Assembly: GCA_030591905.1 (NCBI GenBank) | Contig: JAUVAE010000024.1 | Coordinates: 1-7,989, forward strand | DNA from: Candidatus Komeilibacteria bacterium | Lineage (GTDB): Bacteria > Patescibacteriota > Patescibacteriia > UBA1558 > S5-K13 | Direction: 5' to 3' | Length of the DNA stretch: 7,989 nucleotides | Part shown: in pieces, positions 5,815 through 7,989 of the stretch | Numbering within the stretch: the first letter of the stretch is position 1 | Layout of the letters: each line of letters opens with the position of its first letter | Translations under genes and position numbers: made by a program | Notes under the pieces: model-generated | The model's input: the letters and a program-made list of their open reading frames with translations, nothing else | The model's database searches: none | Told to the model about the DNA's origin: nothing

Positions 5815-6456
5815 TTAGGCAACCACCTTACCTTTTAAGTTAAAATTATCATTTGATTTATTAACAATTATTTTAAGGGTATTTATTATAGCATCTTTAA
5901 TTCCAATATTATCCAAAACAGATCCTTTATATACTTCCTCGCCTATCAAATCAGAAATCATCTCATTTCCATAATAATCCTCTCTATCTGCCTTATTTGC
6001 TATAATATTTAAGGGGATGTTTTTTCCAAGATTAGTAGTTATTTCTTCTCTTATTACTAAAGCGTTTCCAATATTAGCTAAATCACATCCATCAATTAAT
6101 AAAATGACACCATCACTTCCTCTTCCTAGAATATGACGTACAGCTTTAAATTGTATCTGACCAGGGCTCCCTTTTAACTCAACATTAATAATATGCCATC
6201 CAGAATATTCCTTTTTATCTCGAAAATATTCAGATTTACTCATTAAAACACCTTCTGTATCGAAATTTAAATTTGGTCTTACCCAAACAAGCCTTCCTAA
6301 ATCAAAACCAGTTGTAGTATGAGTTTTTCCTGGTTCATATTCTTCTGCTAGTTTCGTCTCTACAGATATAGCTTTATCATCTAGAGTATGAATTAAAGTT
6401 GTTTTCCCAGCATTAAAAAATCCAGTAATAAAAATTTTAAATTTATTTTTTTCCAT
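5815..6456 (-). CDS. Small Ras-like GTPase of the COG2229/MglA-like type
   Basis: This is a 213-residue cytosolic GTPase. G1/Walker A is GFFNAGKT (12-19). G2 lies in KTHTTTGFD (44-52). G3 is GSPGQ (96-100), with the usual leading Asp replaced by Gly but Gln100 kept, as in MglA/COG2229 enzymes. G4 is NKAD (154-157), and G5 is probably around KGSVLD (177-182). The order 'T-T-T-GFDLGRL ... PGQ..F..VRHIL..GSDGVILLID' is the COG2229 pattern. About 30 extra residues (60-90, polar, with WVRP and SEYF) lie between G2 and G3, where switch regions meet partners. There is no lipidation motif at the C terminus (KGKVVA). It is first in the operon. ATG is secure because a TAA precedes it in frame; GAGG (plus 6469-6472) sits 12 bases upstream. 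The Roadblock gene that follows is the likely regulator. Confidence 0.9.
   Translation of the reverse strand: MEKNKFKIFITGFFNAGKTTLIHTLDDKAISVETKLAEEYEPGKTHTTTGFDLGRLVWVRPNLNFDTEGVLMSKSEYFRDKKEYSGWHIINVELKGSPGQIQFKAVRHILGRGSDGVILLIDGCDLANIGNALVIREEITTNLGKNIPLNIIANKADREDYYGNEMISDLIGEEVYKGSVLDNIGIKDAIINTLKIIVNKSNDNFNLKGKVVA
5823..5829 (-). promoter_or_regulatory. Shine-Dalgarno AAGGTGG inside the GTPase 3' end
   Basis: The motif lies in the last codons of the GTPase gene (K-V-V-A-stop), 9 bases before the Roadblock ATG at 5813. It favours that ATG over the TTG at 5822, which directly abuts the motif. It also implies that the two proteins are made together. Confidence 0.65.
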
Positions 6457-6507
6457 TTAATATAATAACCTCAAAATTATATATTAATAAAGAAGTTTTT
6501 TTATTAA

Positions 6508-6518
6508 TTTATATAAAA
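6508..6518 (-). promoter_or_regulatory. TATA box of the GTPase operon
   Basis: TTTTATATAAA on the minus strand is about 50 bases before the GTPase ATG. A start about 25 bases downstream, near 6488, leaves a leader of about 30 bases that contains the GAGG motif. It is one half of a divergent promoter region (6457-6687), so the operon and the plus-strand Roadblock genes may share a regulator. Confidence 0.5.
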
Positions 6519-6599
6519 ACTAACTTATATTTAAATATATCATATTTCCTTTAATAAAATATTTAAGAGAAAAGGGTTTTTTTATAAAAAATAGATATA

Positions 6600-6608
6600 T
6601 TTATATAA
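6600..6608 (+). promoter_or_regulatory. TATA box for the plus-strand Roadblock gene
   Basis: TTTATATAA lies about 80 bases before the ATG at 6688. A start about 25 bases downstream gives a leader of roughly 50 bases ending in a strong Shine-Dalgarno. Other AT-rich segments in 6521-6570 could also act, so the choice is tentative. Confidence 0.45.
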
Positions 6609-6670
6609 TCAGACTTAATTACTATATTAACATAAAAAAATTTACTATTAACTAAAAAATTATTTTTAAA

Positions 6671-6679
6671 AAAGGAGGT
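6671..6679 (+). promoter_or_regulatory. Strong Shine-Dalgarno AAAGGAGGT for the Roadblock gene
   Basis: This is the fullest ribosome-binding site in the window, with nine bases between GGAGG and ATG 6688. It points to efficient translation and makes the start certain. Confidence 0.8.
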
Positions 6680-6687
6680 ATTATAAA

Positions 6688-7053
6688 ATGAGCGCAAAAA
6701 TTGATAAAATTAAATCTATCTTAAAAGAATTAGAAAAAAACTGTGAAGTTAATAATAGTGCTTTAGTTTCATTAAAAGGACAAATGATGGCTAGTGCTTT
6801 ACATAGTGATGTAGATGAAAAAGGGTTAGCTGCGATGACTGCAGCTCTAACTTCAGTTGGTAATAGAGTTGCAAGTACTTTGCAATCAGGTAAAACGGGT
6901 TCAATTATTATAACGGGAAATGATAAATTAATAATCTTACATCAATTAAGTCAAGCAGTATTAATTGCATTAGCACCCTCAGACGCTAAAATTGGATTAA
7001 TAGATTTTGAAATCAATATGGCATTAGATAGAGTTAAATTAGTTCTTGGATAA
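6688..7053 (+). CDS. Canonical Roadblock/LC7 (MglB-like) protein
   Basis: This is a 121-residue protein, the usual size of a stand-alone Roadblock domain. It has an N-terminal helix (IDKIKSILKELEKN), a strand with ALVSLKGQMMASAL, a long helix (EKGLAAMTAALTSVGNRVASTL), strands GSIIITGNDKLIILHQL and AVLIALAP, and a closing helix FEINMALDRVKLVLG. Proteins of this kind form dimers that serve as GTPase-activating or scaffold partners of Ras-like GTPases. It differs from the two other Roadblock proteins here, which are longer, carry DGLII and have acidic loops, so it is a separate subfamily. It is transcribed away from the GTPase operon across a 231-base shared promoter region. Its strong ribosome-binding site and a T-run terminator just after the stop suggest an abundant, mainly single-gene transcript. 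Confidence 0.9.
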   Translation: MSAKIDKIKSILKELEKNCEVNNSALVSLKGQMMASALHSDVDEKGLAAMTAALTSVGNRVASTLQSGKTGSIIITGNDKLIILHQLSQAVLIALAPSDAKIGLIDFEINMALDRVKLVLG

Positions 7054-7065
7054 AACCTTGAATTA

Positions 7066-7073
7066 TTTTTTTT
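7066..7073 (+). terminator. T8 terminator after the first plus-strand Roadblock gene
   Basis: A run of eight T begins 13 bases after the TAA at 7051-7053, followed by further T-rich sequence. U-tract termination is likely, perhaps partial, since another gene follows in the same direction. The remainder up to 7140 is nearly pure A/T, with one imperfect direct repeat (7083-7097 and 7113-7127). Confidence 0.5.
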
Positions 7074-7140
7074 CTATTTTAAAAAATTTAAAAAAATAAA
7101 TTTTATTTTAAGAAAATTTAAAAAAATTAATTAAAAAAAA

Positions 7141-7147
7141 AAGGTGA
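7141..7147 (+). promoter_or_regulatory. Shine-Dalgarno AAGGTGA fixing the GTG at 7153
   Basis: GGTG ends 6 bases before GTG 7153. The upstream in-frame GTG at 7144 is part of the motif and would only add a lysine-rich MKK prefix, so the later start is preferred. Confidence 0.65.
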
Positions 7148-7152
7148 AAAAA

Positions 7153-7599
7153 GTGTCAGATATAAGAGAGAGCCTGGTTCAATTATTGGATACACTAAAA
7201 AAAGATTTGAGAATTGTTAGGGCAAGTTTAATTACTGAAGATGGATTAATTATTGTAAATAATAGTGAGAACGATGAAGATGATGAAATAACACAAAATT
7301 TTGCTGCAATTTCAGCAAGTATTTTGTCAATGGCAGAAAGGGGGATAGAAATTATTAACGTTAATAAAATACTTGAACAAATAAAGATTGATGCTGGGTT
7401 TAACGAAAATAGTGATGCAGATTTTACTATTATGATTTCAAGAGTATACTCAAATGTTCTTTTATTAATTATTTTTCCAAAGACTACAAATATGGGATTA
7501 ATTCAATATGAAACTAGCAAAATTATTAAAAAAATTAGAAATCTTGTAAAGAAAGATACGTCTAAAGCTTTCTTTTCTGACCTGGGTTCTTTAACCTAA
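7153..7599 (+). CDS. Roadblock/LC7-domain protein, paralogue of the one in the GTPase operon
   Basis: This is a 148-residue protein with one Roadblock fold. It has a leading helix (SDIRESLVQLLDTLKKDL), ASLITEDGLIIVNNS, an acidic loop (ENDEDDE), a central helix AAISASILSMAERGIEI, strands KILEQIKIDAGF and ADFTIMISRV, LLLIIFPKT, and a last helix YETSKIIKKIRNLV. A polar tail follows. The DGLII strand, the acidic loop, the AE-GI helix end and the IIFP/CIFP strand match the Roadblock protein at 5364-5813, so the two probably arose by duplication and may compete for, or pair on, the same GTPase. It starts at GTG 7153 (see the Shine-Dalgarno). It is followed after 44 bases by an acidic repeat protein in the same direction, likely one transcript. 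Confidence 0.85.
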   Translation: MSDIRESLVQLLDTLKKDLRIVRASLITEDGLIIVNNSENDEDDEITQNFAAISASILSMAERGIEIINVNKILEQIKIDAGFNENSDADFTIMISRVYSNVLLLIIFPKTTNMGLIQYETSKIIKKIRNLVKKDTSKAFFSDLGSLT

Positions 7600-7643
7600 A
7601 TTAATAATAATAAAATTAAGAGAAATAAGGTGCTTTAAAAGAA

Positions 7644-7989
7644 ATGATTGATAAGGAAAAGAAAAAACAAGAATATAATCAGAATAGTGATAATTCTCAG
7701 GATTTAGAAATATTAAGAGAGAAAGAGAGATTTTACGCAGAAGAAGATATTAGTCCTGAAGTTAAAGAGATTTTTGATAATATATTTGGAGAAATGATCT
7801 CAAGTAATTCATTACCGAATCTTAATCTTGTTCAAAATGAAGAGAGTAGTAAGGAGGATGTGAATTTTAATAAGAATATGCCTAAAAGCGATACGCTTAT
7901 ATCTAACATCACGCAAGAAAAGGAAAAACTATATCTTGAAGAAGATATAAGTCCTGAAGTTAGAGAAATACTTGATGAAACTTTTGAAG
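7644..7989 (+). CDS. Acidic, probably disordered protein with EEDISPEV repeats (3' end missing)
   Basis: The frame is open from ATG 7644 to the window edge, 115 codons, and continues beyond it. AAGGTG (7627-7632) lies 11 bases upstream. The protein is rich in Glu, Lys, Asn and Ser with few hydrophobic residues, so it is probably mostly unfolded. Two copies of one short motif stand out: residues 31-48 and 97-114 follow Y-x-EEDISPEV-(K/R)-EI-(F/L)-D-x-x-F, each preceded by EKE. Their spacing is 66 residues. The linker (SSNSLPNLNLVQNEESS...) is polar and not repeated. I recognise no family. Repeated motifs in a floppy chain suggest docking sites for a partner, and the neighbouring Roadblock proteins or the GTPase are the obvious candidates; this is inference. 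More copies may lie downstream. Confidence 0.75.
   Translation, partial: MIDKEKKKQEYNQNSDNSQDLEILREKERFYAEEDISPEVKEIFDNIFGEMISSNSLPNLNLVQNEESSKEDVNFNKNMPKSDTLISNITQEKEKLYLEEDISPEVREILDETFE

Noticed and set aside
7083..7127. Direct repeat of an A/T-only 15-mer with 30-base spacing
   Set aside because: It is low-complexity A/T sequence in an intergenic region; it cannot be told from chance and there is no array.
7144..7152. GTG start at 7144 for the second plus-strand Roadblock gene
   Set aside because: It is part of the AAGGTGA motif that serves the GTG at 7153.

Overview
The window most likely comes from an archaeon, probably of the Asgard group (Lokiarchaeia-like). The firm archaeal marker is a complete transcription factor B (TFB). 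The Asgard guess rests on three Roadblock/LC7 proteins beside a small Ras-like/MglA-like GTPase, very AT-rich DNA, TATA-type promoters and T-run terminators. The lineage is an inference; no marker here fixes it.

Left part (1-1611): the C-terminal tail of an N-6 adenine DNA methyltransferase-like protein (2-328), then a complete DEAD-box RNA helicase (460-1611, TTG start). This part is less AT-rich than the right side. From 1612 to 2200 there is no gene. That gap holds small inverted repeats and, at about 1870-2090, a GC-richer stretch with stops in the frames examined and several complementary segments. It is the best candidate for an unrecognised structured RNA, or the remnant of an element.

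Right part (2201-7989): a signalling island. On the minus strand, reading right to left from a promoter near 6513, lie a COG2229/MglA-like GTPase (5815-6456), a Roadblock protein (5364-5813), a TFB (4443-5345) and a PAS plus degenerate histidine-kinase protein with an extra C-terminal domain (2933-4345). Gaps are only about 1-20 bases, allowing for start choice, and a T-run follows the last gene, so this looks like one operon. Further left, a small protein resembling HNOB/V4R/DUF2378-type sensors (2201-2704) has its own strong TATA box. Facing away from the GTPase on the plus strand are a canonical 121-residue Roadblock protein (6688-7053), a second Roadblock protein (7153-7599) and the start of a very acidic protein that repeats an EEDISPEV motif (7644 to the window edge).

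My working model is a GTPase switch controlled by Roadblock partners and fed by a PAS sensor that has lost its kinase residues. Its output would go through a dedicated TFB that redirects RNA polymerase. The layout recalls the actinobacterial conservons (kinase-like sensor, Roadblock, DUF742, GTPase), with TFB in place of DUF742. The gene calls are well supported; the circuit is an inference from gene order.
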